Of a DNA stretch of 64,000 bases, positions 32,460 to 39,819 are shown piece after piece (the first letter of the stretch is position 1; every line of letters starts with the position of its first letter). The position numbers and the translations under genes are program-made. The DNA is from Actinomadura harenae (lineage in GTDB: Bacteria; Actinomycetota; Actinomycetes; Streptosporangiales; Streptosporangiaceae). The stretch lies in assembly GCF_003696215.1 (NCBI RefSeq), contig NZ_RFFG01000032.1:24301-88300 (forward strand). Direction: 5' to 3'. The notes under the pieces are model-generated. The model saw only the letters and a program-made list of their open reading frames with translations, made no database searches and was not told the DNA's origin.

Positions 32460-33998
32460 GTGGCTGCGAGGGTGATTGGGCTGGAAGGTAATCCGAGGCG
32501 CAAGGCTCACCGGAGGTATGTCCGGAGTCTGGCTGTTGTGGTCTCGGCGGTCGCCTGCATGGTCGCGGGGCTGCCCGTTGGTTCTCTGGCGGATGCGGGG
32601 GAGGCGGTTGTTGCCGTTGGGGTGGGTGGGAATGACTCGGGGGCGCTTGGGGACGGTACGACTGTCGAGCGGGACGCTCCGGTCAGGACGCGGTTGCCGA
32701 GTGGGGTCACGCTCACCCAGGAGTCCGGCGGTGACTCGCACACCCTCGGGCTGACCTCGGATGGGCGTGTTCTGGCGTGGGGACGCAATGACGTCGGCCA
32801 GCTCGGGGACGGCACCAGCACGCTGCGGACGACGCCCGTGTTCGTTCGCCTTCCCGCCGGGGTGACCGTCACCCAGGTCGCCGCCGGAGGTGACCACAGC
32901 CTTGCGCTGACCTCGGACGGACGCGTCCTGGCATGGGGTCGTAACAGCAGCGGGCAGCTCGGGGACGGCAGTGGGGCGTCACGAACGACTCCTGTGTTCG
33001 TCGATCTGCCGCCGGGGCTGAGCGTCACCCGCGTTTCGGGCGGGAGCTATCACAGCCTCGCGATGACGTCCGACGGACGCGTCCTGGCCTGGGGGGACAA
33101 CACGTTCGGCGAGCTGGGGAATGGCGGCGGCGCCAACAGTGACAAGCCCGTGTTCGTCCGCACGCCCAAGGGGGTCACCGCCGCCGCGATCGACGCCGGA
33201 CGAGGCTCCAGCAGCTTCGCGGTGGCCTCGACCGGACGCCTTCTGGCCTGGGGTCACAACGACAGTGACCAGCTCGGCGACGGCACCGCCGTCGACCGGG
33301 GGATCCCTGTGTGGACGGCCCTGCCCGAGGACGAACCCGGCGTCACGCGGGTCGCCGCCGGGTTCGGTCACACGCTCGCCCTGACCCCTGACGGACGCGT
33401 CCTGGTGTGGGGAACGAACAGGTCCGGACAGCTGGGGCCCGGCTCGAACGACATCCAGAAGACCCCGATCCAGAACGACCTGCCCACGGGCGTCACCGTC
33501 ACGCAGCTCGCCGCCGGCTCGTCGCACAGTCTCGCCCTGACGTCCGATGGACGTGTTCTGGCCTGGGGGGCGAACCACTCGGGACAGATCGGCGACGGCG
33601 CTACCGCGCTCCGCTCGTCCCCGGCCATCATGCCCCTGCCCGAGGCGGCGGGCCCGGCCACCGGCGTCGCCGCGAACAGCGACGGCTCCCTGGTGCTGGC
33701 CCACGCGCGCAGCGGGGCCACCACATCCCTGAAGGCCACCTCCGGCCCAGGCGGGCGGACCTGGCTGACGGCCAAGGTGACCTGCGGTGCGGCCACCCCG
33801 ACCGGCCACGTCACCTTCCTGGAGGGCACCACCACCGTCGTCGGCGCCGCCGACCTGGACGCCGCCGCCACGGCGAGGTTCGCCCTGTCCCGTCCGGCCG
33901 AGGGCGCACACGGTCTGATCGCCCGCTACGAGGGGAACGGGCTCTGCTCCGCGTCCACTTCGCGCGCGCTGACCGTCAGGCTTCCGCGACACGCCTGA
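32460..33998 (+). CDS. Secreted RCC1-repeat beta-propeller protein
   Basis: This 512-residue protein has a signal peptide (about residues 20-45), then seven RCC1-type blades of about 50 residues. Each blade repeats the pattern HSLALTSDGRVLAWGxNxxGQLGDG followed by a Pro-Val-x-V strand and a GVTVTQVAAG turn. A C-terminal Ig-like domain (ATPTGHVTFLEGTTTVVG, GAHGLIARYEGN) follows. RCC1 propellers bind proteins, so this is probably an extracellular binding protein; the partner is unknown. GTG 32460 lies eight bases after GGGGG and is preferred over TTG 32454. Codons at the 5' end are less GC-biased than the rest, next to the AT-richer gap. Confidence 0.85.
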   Translation: MAARVIGLEGNPRRKAHRRYVRSLAVVVSAVACMVAGLPVGSLADAGEAVVAVGVGGNDSGALGDGTTVERDAPVRTRLPSGVTLTQESGGDSHTLGLTSDGRVLAWGRNDVGQLGDGTSTLRTTPVFVRLPAGVTVTQVAAGGDHSLALTSDGRVLAWGRNSSGQLGDGSGASRTTPVFVDLPPGLSVTRVSGGSYHSLAMTSDGRVLAWGDNTFGELGNGGGANSDKPVFVRTPKGVTAAAIDAGRGSSSFAVASTGRLLAWGHNDSDQLGDGTAVDRGIPVWTALPEDEPGVTRVAAGFGHTLALTPDGRVLVWGTNRSGQLGPGSNDIQKTPIQNDLPTGVTVTQLAAGSSHSLALTSDGRVLAWGANHSGQIGDGATALRSSPAIMPLPEAAGPATGVAANSDGSLVLAHARSGATTSLKATSGPGGRTWLTAKVTCGAATPTGHVTFLEGTTTVVGAADLDAAATARFALSRPAEGAHGLIARYEGNGLCSASTSRALTVRLPRHA

Positions 33999-34023
33999 CG
34001 AGGGTCGGGCCGGACGAACCGCG

Positions 34024-34055
34024 TGTGCCGCGCCGCCTGGTCGCGGCGCGGCACA
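34024..34055 (+). terminator. Hairpin after the RCC1 gene
   Basis: TGTGCCGCGCCGC (34024-34036) pairs perfectly with GCGGCGCGGCACA (34043-34055) around a 6-base loop, 26 bases after the stop. There is no T-tract. Confidence 0.7.
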
Positions 34056-34196
34056 GGGAGGATCCCAGCCGCATGCTCAAGATCCCGTCCTCGATCGGCG
34101 GGCGTGCCAGGACGGAGTCCGCTTCCGTCAGGCGCGCTCTGTCGGCTCGTCGTCGCGTCGGGGATCCGTCGACGCGACGACGAGCCTGTCGTTCCT

Positions 34197-34508
34197 TCAG
34201 CCGCGGTGTACGCGCGGCCGGCAGTCGTGGCCCCTGACCCAGAGGTGGCCTTCGGCCCAGCCCGTCCGGCAGAAGAACGAGTGGTGACGGTTCTCGCGGT
34301 GGGTGATGACGAAGTCGTGGAGCGGACCCCGGCGACCGGTGTCGCAGTGCCGCCCGGAGACGTTGGGAAGTCGCATGTCCAGCTGGTCGCAGATGATGAC
34401 CTCCCCCTTCTGGGTCTCGTCGGCCCGCGCGGGACCGGCGACGGAGATCGTCTGGGCGAGCGCGGCGGCCGCGAGGGCGCCGAACAGGACAGTGGATCGA
34501 CGTGCCAT
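34197..34508 (-). CDS. Small secreted cysteine-containing protein
   Basis: This 103-residue protein has a clear Sec signal peptide (MARRSTVLFGALAAAALAQT, cleavage near PARA-DET). The mature part of about 70 residues holds four cysteines (VIICDQLDM, GRHCDTGR, SFFCRTGW, GHDCRPR), which could make two disulfides, and several His and Arg residues. The family is not recognised. Its size and spaced cysteines suggest a stable extracellular factor or inhibitor, but there is no direct evidence. GAGGAG stands eight bases before ATG 34508, which excludes the upstream GTG in the same frame. Confidence 0.7.
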   Translation of the reverse strand: MARRSTVLFGALAAAALAQTISVAGPARADETQKGEVIICDQLDMRLPNVSGRHCDTGRRGPLHDFVITHRENRHHSFFCRTGWAEGHLWVRGHDCRPRVHRG

Positions 34509-34728
34509 GAAATTCACTCCTCGTGTTGAATCAGCCACTCTAAGCTACTTTGTGGACGCGCTGAGGTACGCCCCCGGGGCACCCGGTGCCCCCTGGCCGG
34601 TTCGGTGGAGCGCTGGCAGTCGGTGCGAAACGGTCGCGGGCTCGGCCGTCGCGCGTTGAACACATGCAGGTCCCGAGAAGCACCCGGTGCGGTGACGTAC
34701 TTGGGCACTATGGCCCGGGAGGTCGACG

Positions 34729-35007
34729 ATGAGCACGCCGGCGAGGCGTCAGGTGCCGCTGAAGATCGACCCGGCCACCGGCGAGCTGATCGCGCAGGCC
34801 GCGCACTTTCTCGGCATGACCAAGAAGGACTTCGTCGCCGAGGCGGCCAGGGCGTACCTGGAGCAGCGCAGGCTGGAGGTGCGCCGAGGCATGGTCGAAT
34901 CGATGAAGGTGCTGGACGGCTCGCTCGGCGGCGGCGTCGCTGCGCTGACCGGCCTGTCGCCTGAGCGGGTCGACGAGCTCGGCGGCGCAGGCGACTGGGA
35001 GCAGTGA
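34729..35007 (+). CDS. Ribbon-helix-helix-like protein, possible orphan antitoxin
   Basis: This 92-residue protein has a start that fits a ribbon-helix-helix fold. A basic strand (RRQVPLKIDPATGELI) precedes two helices (AQAAHFLGMTKKDFVAEAARAYLEQRR). The C-terminal half is acidic and glycine-rich (LDGSLGGGVAALTGLSPERVDELGG), as in the toxin-binding tails of CopG/VapB-type antitoxins. No intact toxin gene follows. The 160 bases downstream contain a short frame (35012-35170) with PALRRLREDLHLPLPSVPTPLD but nothing recognisable. GGGAGGTCGACG precedes the ATG. Confidence 0.6.
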   Translation: MSTPARRQVPLKIDPATGELIAQAAHFLGMTKKDFVAEAARAYLEQRRLEVRRGMVESMKVLDGSLGGGVAALTGLSPERVDELGGAGDWEQ

Positions 35008-35191
35008 TCTCGTGCTGGTCCGCCCCGCCCTCCGCCGCCTGCGCGAAGACCTGCACCTGCCTCTGCCGTCGGTGCCGACTCCACTTGACCAGGTCGACCA
35101 CCCGCTCCTGAACAACGCCGCCGGGCGGCGTCGGGGCTGGGGGAGCGGTTACGATCGGGGCCGTTGTTGACGGAGAGAAGGGGGAAAGGGC

Positions 35192-35431
35192 ATGTCCGAG
35201 AGGTTCGAGGCGGTGTTCGCGCAGTACGACACCGACGGGGACGGGCAGCTCACCGTGGACGAGGTGGCGGCGGCGATCGCGGGGATGTTCCCGGCCGCCG
35301 AGATGGGCGACCTGTCGGGGCTCGTCAGGGCGCTGTTCGCCGAGTTCGACACCGACGGGAACGGGTTCCTGTCGGCGGACGAGTTCGTGCCGCTGGCGAA
35401 GAACCTTCCGGAGCTCGGCGGCGACGACTGA
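35192..35431 (+). CDS. EF-hand calcium-binding protein
   Basis: This 79-residue calmodulin-like protein consists of two EF hands. Loops DTDGDGQLTVDE (about residues 13-24) and DTDGNGFLSADE (about 54-65) have all ligand positions intact (D-x-D-x-D/N-G, Glu at 12). It should bind two calcium ions and act as a cytoplasmic calcium sensor or buffer (calerythrin/CabD-like). GAGAGAAGGGGG lies upstream of the ATG. TACGAT at 35151-35156 could be a -10 with a short leader. There is no partner gene in an operon. Confidence 0.88.
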   Translation: MSERFEAVFAQYDTDGDGQLTVDEVAAAIAGMFPAAEMGDLSGLVRALFAEFDTDGNGFLSADEFVPLAKNLPELGGDD

Positions 35432-35452
35432 ACCCGGACCGTCCGGGGGCGG

Positions 35453-36103
35453 TCAGCGGCGGCGGGCGGTGAGCCAGGAGAAGGTCTGGGACGCGCCCGC
35501 CGGGGTGTGGTGGACCTGGGTGCGGGCGTCCAGGGGCGTGAAGTCGCCGCCGAGCTCGGCGGCCAGCTCGTCGGTGCTGTAGCGGGCCACGGGCAGGCCG
35601 GAGCAGTGGGTGGGGCCTTCTGGGGCGAAGGTGCCGAGGATGACCGTTCCGCCGGGGGCGAGAGCCTCGCGCAGGGTCGCCAGGTACTTGGCGCGGTCGG
35701 ACGGGGCCGTGAGGAAGTGGAAGACCGCGCGGTCGTGCCAGAGGTCGAACGTCCGGTCCGGGCGCCAGGTCAGGAGGTCGGCGTGGAGCCAGCGGATGGC
35801 GCCCGCGGGGTCCTGGGCGGTGGCGCGGGCGGTTTCCAGGGCCTTGGCGGAGATGTCCAGCACCGTGACGTGGTCGAACCAGCCGTCCCGGACGAGGTGG
35901 GCGGCCAGGGGTGACGCGCCGCCGCCGACGTCGATGGCCGAGCCCCCGGCCGAGCCCTGGGGCAGTGCCGCGCGGATCAGGTCCAGGGACGGCCGTGGTT
36001 CGGTCTGGAACCAGCTGACCTCGTCGGTGGGACGCGTCGCGTACACGTCCCGCCAGTGCGATGCGGTGGAACCCGCCGGGGCGGGCTCGGGGCGGTTGGT
36101 CAT
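35453..36103 (-). CDS. Class I SAM-dependent methyltransferase
   Basis: This 216-residue protein has a seven-strand methyltransferase fold. It opens with HWRDVYATRPTDEVSWFQTEP, followed by motif I AIDVGGGASPLAAHLV, the acidic VLDIS loop that holds the ribose, and VFHFL and LREALAPGGTVILGTF. The WxxxYxxxxxxEVSWYQ-like opening and FAPEGPTHCSGLPVARY segment resemble the thiol/tellurite-type or sterol-like small-molecule methyltransferases. The substrate is not determined. It converges with the EF-hand gene, 21 bases apart. Confidence 0.88.
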   Translation of the reverse strand: MTNRPEPAPAGSTASHWRDVYATRPTDEVSWFQTEPRPSLDLIRAALPQGSAGGSAIDVGGGASPLAAHLVRDGWFDHVTVLDISAKALETARATAQDPAGAIRWLHADLLTWRPDRTFDLWHDRAVFHFLTAPSDRAKYLATLREALAPGGTVILGTFAPEGPTHCSGLPVARYSTDELAAELGGDFTPLDARTQVHHTPAGASQTFSWLTARRR

Positions 36104-36276
36104 AGGTCCTTCTTACCTGCGGTGACGAGCGGACCGTCCGGCGGGTCGCCCGCCGTCGGGTGGCGGAACGCGGAACAGCCTGTGGCGTAGGGCTTCCGGG
36201 GCTTTCGGGACCGGCAGAATGGGCGAGTCGTCCCGCCATGGCGGCGGGACCCGAGGCCCGCATGGAGGACTGCCGG

Positions 36277-37623
36277 ATGGCGAGCATCACCCAGGTTCTG
36301 CGTGACCTGACGCCCGCGGAGCGTCAGGAGCGGATCGTGGACGTCCTGGTGGAGGCGTACCGCGACCTGATGCGCCGGAGCCCGGCCGAGTTCCGGCGGC
36401 GGTTCCGCCGCATGGCCGCCGACCCGTTCGCCTTCTACCGCGGCAGCGCCCCGCTGTTCTACGCCGACATCGCGTCCGACGACGACCCGTGGGCGGACGA
36501 GCGGACCTCCCGCGTCTGGATCCAGGGCGACCTGCACGCGCAGAACTTCGGCACCTACATGAGCGCCGACGGCGTGTTCGTGTTCGACGTGAACGACTTC
36601 GACGAGGCATACCTCGGGCACTTCACCTGGGACGTCAAGCGGTTCGCCGCGAGCCTGGCGCTGCTGGCCTGGGGGAAGGCGATCTCCGACGCGTCCATCC
36701 GGCGGCTGGTCGAGACCTACACCCGCGCGTACGTCGACCAGGTGCGGCACTTCGCGACGCACGAGGGCGACGAGCGGTTCGCGATCACCCTGGACACCGC
36801 CACCGGGTACGTCAAGGAGGTCCTGCACGACGCGCTCGCCTCGACGCGCGTCGCGCTGCTGGACTCGATGACGGTGGTCGAGCGGCACGAGCGGCGGTTC
36901 GCCGACGGTCCCGGCGTCCGGCGGCTGGACGACGCGGAGCGCGCGAAGGTCGAGAAGGCGTACGCCGCCTACCTGGACACCGTTCCGAAGGACCGCCGCT
37001 TCGGCGGCCTCACCTCGACGGTGAAGGACATCGTCGGATCGTCCGGTTTCGGGATCGGCTCGGCCGGGCTGTCCGCGTACACGATCCTCGTCGAGGGGCG
37101 CACACAGGCGCTCGAGAACGACGTCATCCTGTCGATGAAGCAGGGCAACGTCGCCGCGCCGTCCCGTGTCGTGGACGACCCGCGGATCCGCGGCTACTTC
37201 CGGCACCACGGCCACCGGACCGCCGTGTCGCGCCGCGCCCTCCAGGCCAACACCGACCCGTGGCTCGGGCACACCGAACTCGACGGCACCGGCTTCGTCG
37301 TCCAGGAGCTCTCCCCGTACGAGGCGGACCTGGACTGGGCCGGCCTCACCGAGCCGGACGAGATGCTGCCCGTCCTGGAGCACCTCGGCCGCGCCACCGC
37401 GAAGATCCACTGCGTGTCCGACCGCGACTCCGACCACACCCTGGTCGACTTCCAGGTCGAGGACGCCGTGACCGCCGCGATCGGCGACGGCGAGGACGCC
37501 TTCGTCGAGGCCATGATCGCCTTCGGCATCGGCTACGCCGCGATCGTCCGCGACGACCACCGCCTCTTCGTCGACGCCTTCCGCTCCCGCCAGGGTCCCC
37601 TCGCCGTCCTCTGGGAGTCCTGA
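36277..37623 (+). CDS. DUF2252 protein
   Basis: This 448-residue protein matches DUF2252, a kinase-like uncharacterised family. Landmarks are PFAFYRGSAPLFYAD, WIQGDLHAQNFG (like the phosphotransferase HGDLHxxN loop), FDVNDFDEAYLGHFTWDVKRFA (like the metal-binding DFD) and VVQELSPYEADLDW. These suggest it may phosphorylate a small molecule, but no activity is established. ATG 36277 has GGAGG eight bases upstream and begins MASITQVLRDLTPAERQERIV. The frame is open to 36160 but that part looks non-coding. The next gene is convergent, with an inverted repeat between them. Confidence 0.9.
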   Translation: MASITQVLRDLTPAERQERIVDVLVEAYRDLMRRSPAEFRRRFRRMAADPFAFYRGSAPLFYADIASDDDPWADERTSRVWIQGDLHAQNFGTYMSADGVFVFDVNDFDEAYLGHFTWDVKRFAASLALLAWGKAISDASIRRLVETYTRAYVDQVRHFATHEGDERFAITLDTATGYVKEVLHDALASTRVALLDSMTVVERHERRFADGPGVRRLDDAERAKVEKAYAAYLDTVPKDRRFGGLTSTVKDIVGSSGFGIGSAGLSAYTILVEGRTQALENDVILSMKQGNVAAPSRVVDDPRIRGYFRHHGHRTAVSRRALQANTDPWLGHTELDGTGFVVQELSPYEADLDWAGLTEPDEMLPVLEHLGRATAKIHCVSDRDSDHTLVDFQVEDAVTAAIGDGEDAFVEAMIAFGIGYAAIVRDDHRLFVDAFRSRQGPLAVLWES

Positions 37624-37636
37624 GCCCCGGAGTCGG

Positions 37637-37667
37637 CGCCCCCGGCCGTCAGCAGGCGGCCGGGGCG
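37637..37667. terminator. Hairpin between convergent DUF2252 and AraC genes
   Basis: CGCCCCCGGCCG (37637-37648) pairs with CGGCCGGGGCG (37657-37667) with one bulged base. It overlaps the 3' end of the AraC-type gene. Confidence 0.6.
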
Positions 37668-38461
37668 GGGAGGCGTCCGGCGAAGAACGCGCCGGGCGGG
37701 ACGCCCAGCAGGCTGCGGAAGTCCGCGGACATGTGCGCCTGGTCGTAGTACCCGCTGACCGCCGCGACCTCCGCCAGTCCGCGGCCGCCGCCGGCCTCTC
37801 GCGCGGCGGCGGACGGGACGCGTGCCATCGGTGCCGCCTGGAGGTCGTTCCCCATGGTCAGGGCGGTGCGGAGGCGGGCGATGCGGGTGAACGCCTTGGG
37901 CGGCAGCCCGGCGCCGTCGGTGAACAGGCTGCGGAGGCGGCGCTCGCTGACGGCCAGCCGGTGCGCGAGGTCCGGCAGCCGCGTCGGACGCGCGGACGCC
38001 AGCTCCCGCGCCGCCGCGTGGACGAGCCGCACGTCGCCGCCGTCCGGACGCCGCGCCGCGACCCTCGCCCGGAGCGCCGCCTCCAGCCGCCCGGCGACCG
38101 CCTCGAGCCGCCCGGCGAACGGCTCAAGACCGTCGTCGGCGGCGAGGTGCCGTTCCAGGCGCGAGGCGTCCGCGCCCCAGAGGTCGGTGAGCGGGACGAC
38201 CCGGTCGACGAGGTCGCTCACCGGCACGCCGAGCGCCGCGCGCGCCGCCCCGGGGCGAAGCCGTGCCGCGACGCACGTGGGCAGCTCCTTGCCCGTGAAG
38301 TACGCGGCCCGTGTGCGCGGGCCGATGACGAGGAGGTCGCCGCGTCCGCCCGCCCTCCTCCGGAACACCAGGGACGTCGCGGTGTCCGGCAGGTGCACGA
38401 GCCCGTCCCCGGTCGTGTCGCTCAGGTCCTGAACCGCCTCGATCAGCCCGTCCGCCAGCAT
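37649..38461 (-). CDS. AraC-family transcriptional regulator
   Basis: This 270-residue regulator has an N-terminal sensor part (LVHLPDTATSLVFRRR, VIGPRTRAAYF, GVPVSDLVDRVVPLTDLWG) of the DUF6597/AraC-associated type. The C-terminus carries an AraC double helix-turn-helix: LPDLAHRLAVSERRLRSLF, then LAEVAAVSGYYDQAHMSADFRSLLGVPPG. It is divergent from the NAD(P)-binding reductase gene with 74 bases between the starts, so it probably activates that gene in response to an unknown compound. Confidence 0.9.
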   Translation of the reverse strand: MLADGLIEAVQDLSDTTGDGLVHLPDTATSLVFRRRAGGRGDLLVIGPRTRAAYFTGKELPTCVAARLRPGAARAALGVPVSDLVDRVVPLTDLWGADASRLERHLAADDGLEPFAGRLEAVAGRLEAALRARVAARRPDGGDVRLVHAAARELASARPTRLPDLAHRLAVSERRLRSLFTDGAGLPPKAFTRIARLRTALTMGNDLQAAPMARVPSAAAREAGGGRGLAEVAAVSGYYDQAHMSADFRSLLGVPPGAFFAGRLPAPAAC

Positions 38462-38535
38462 GCCCTCACGCTACCCACCTGACCGTCCCCCGCGTCGTGC
38501 CGGATTTTCCAAGAGGATCCGGAGGGCGGCTCGCG

Positions 38536-39396
38536 ATGCTGAGGTTCATGATCCTCGTAACGGGAGCGACCGGAACCGTCGGTCGAGAACTGGTCAGAGT
38601 GCTCGCGGCGCGCGGCGAGCGGGTCCGCGCGATCACCCGCGACCCCGGCAAGGCCGGAAGATTTCCGGACGGTGTGGAAACGGTCCGCGCCGACTTCACC
38701 GACCCCGCCTCGCTGCTGGACGCGGCGAAGGGCGTCACCGCCGTCTTCATGCTCAGCGCGCCGGGCCCCTGGATCCCCCGGCATGACGAGGCGGTCCTCG
38801 CCGCCGCGCGGGAGGCGGGCGTGGCGAAGGCGGTGAAGCTGTCCGCGATCGGAACCGGCGCCAAGACGAACGGCCAGGACTGGCACCTGCCGGGGGAGCG
38901 GGCGCTGGAGTCCGGTGGCCTCGCCTGGACGATCCTGCGTCCGAGCAGCTTCGCGTCCAACACGCTGGCGTGGGCCGAGGCGATCCGCGCGGGTGTTCCC
39001 GTGCCGAACCCGATGGGTGACGGCGCGCAGGGCGTCATCGACCCGGCGGACATCGCGGAGGTCTCCGTGCTCGCCCTCACCGCGTCCGGCCACGACGGCG
39101 TGACGTACACGCTGACCGGCCCGGAGGCGATCAGCACACCCGACATGGCGGAGACGCTCGGCCGCGTCCTCGGCCGGAGAATCGAGACCGTCGCCCTGAC
39201 CTCGGACGACTACCGCGCGCGCCTGACCGCCGCCGGTCTCGACCCCGGCTTCGTCCGGACCGCCGTCGACGGCGCGCGCCTCGTCGCGTCCGGCGGCAAC
39301 GCCGTCGTGACCGGCGACGTCGAACGCGTCCTCGGCCGTCCCGCCCGGACCTTCGCCGACTGGGCCACCGCCCACCGCGCCGCCTTCGACGTCTGA
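38536..39396 (+). CDS. NmrA-like NAD(P)-binding reductase
   Basis: This 286-residue protein belongs to the NmrA/HSCARG-like atypical SDR family. It has the cofactor motif VTGATGTVGRELV, basic RAITRDPGKAGRF for NADP, VFMLSAPGPW, WTILRPSSFASN, and the C-terminal TYTLTGPEAISTPDMAETLG that is common in actinobacterial members. Such proteins act as quinone/flavin reductases or NADPH sensors. ATG 38536 is preceded by GGAGG at 10 bases; ATG 38548 is an alternative with GAGG at three bases. The divergent AraC-type regulator is the likely controller. Confidence 0.9.
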   Translation: MLRFMILVTGATGTVGRELVRVLAARGERVRAITRDPGKAGRFPDGVETVRADFTDPASLLDAAKGVTAVFMLSAPGPWIPRHDEAVLAAAREAGVAKAVKLSAIGTGAKTNGQDWHLPGERALESGGLAWTILRPSSFASNTLAWAEAIRAGVPVPNPMGDGAQGVIDPADIAEVSVLALTASGHDGVTYTLTGPEAISTPDMAETLGRVLGRRIETVALTSDDYRARLTAAGLDPGFVRTAVDGARLVASGGNAVVTGDVERVLGRPARTFADWATAHRAAFDV

Positions 39397-39414
39397 CCGT
39401 CCGCCCCCGTTTCG

Positions 39415-39442
39415 CCCTCCCGGCCTCGCCGTGCCGGGAGGG
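39415..39442 (+). terminator. Hairpin after the NmrA-like gene
   Basis: CCCTCCCGGC (39415-39424) pairs perfectly with GCCGGGAGGG (39433-39442) around an 8-base loop. Confidence 0.7.
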
Positions 39443-39460
39443 GCGTCCGGGTGACGTGGT

Positions 39461-39466
39461 TAGAAT
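39461..39466 (+). promoter_or_regulatory. -10 box of the metE riboswitch promoter
   Basis: TAGAAT lies just upstream of the cobalamin riboswitch. The RNA would start near 39473. Confidence 0.5.
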
Positions 39467-39469
39467 TCG

Positions 39470-39668
39470 CAGCGTGGACGGTTCGTCCGCGCCCTCCCCG
39501 GGCGTGGGCGTCGTAAGAGGGAACCCGGTGCGAATCCGGGACTGCCCCGCAGCGGTGAGCGGGAACGACCGCCGTCATGAGCACTGGGCCTCGGGCCCGG
39601 GAAGCGACGGCCAGTAGGTCACGCCGGTGAGGACCGGCGTGTCGCCCGCGAGTCCGAAGACCTGCCGC
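39470..39668 (+). promoter_or_regulatory. Cobalamin (B12) riboswitch aptamer
   Basis: The conserved core is present: AAGAGGGAACCCGGTGCGAA then TCCGGGACTGCCCCGCAGCGG at about 39514-39555. GTGAGCGGGAACGACC and an internal hairpin follow, and CGAGTCCGAAGACCTGCC closes it at 39649-39666. Cobalamin binding turns off the downstream B12-independent methionine synthase, because the cell can then use a B12-dependent one. The order (promoter, aptamer, hairpin, metE) matches other actinobacterial metE leaders. Confidence 0.92.
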
Positions 39669-39696
39669 CACCCGCGCGCCATCCGGCGCGCGGTGG
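39668..39696 (+). promoter_or_regulatory. Expression-platform hairpin of the riboswitch
   Basis: CCACC-CG-CGCGCC and GGCGCG-C-GGTGG form a long GC stem with loop ATCC right after the aptamer. It lies 124 bases before metE and has no T-tract. Rho-assisted or anti-terminator control is more likely than direct occlusion of the ribosome site. Confidence 0.5.
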
Positions 39697-39819
39697 TCCG
39701 CGGCCTCGTGGGAGGGCCTGGGACGCACCCCGCCGGCGGGTTCCGCCGCCGCGCGTCGTGCCCGCGCCCCTGCCCGTCCTCCCTGGCGGCCGCACACCGG
39801 CACAGCGAGGGAAGCTGCC

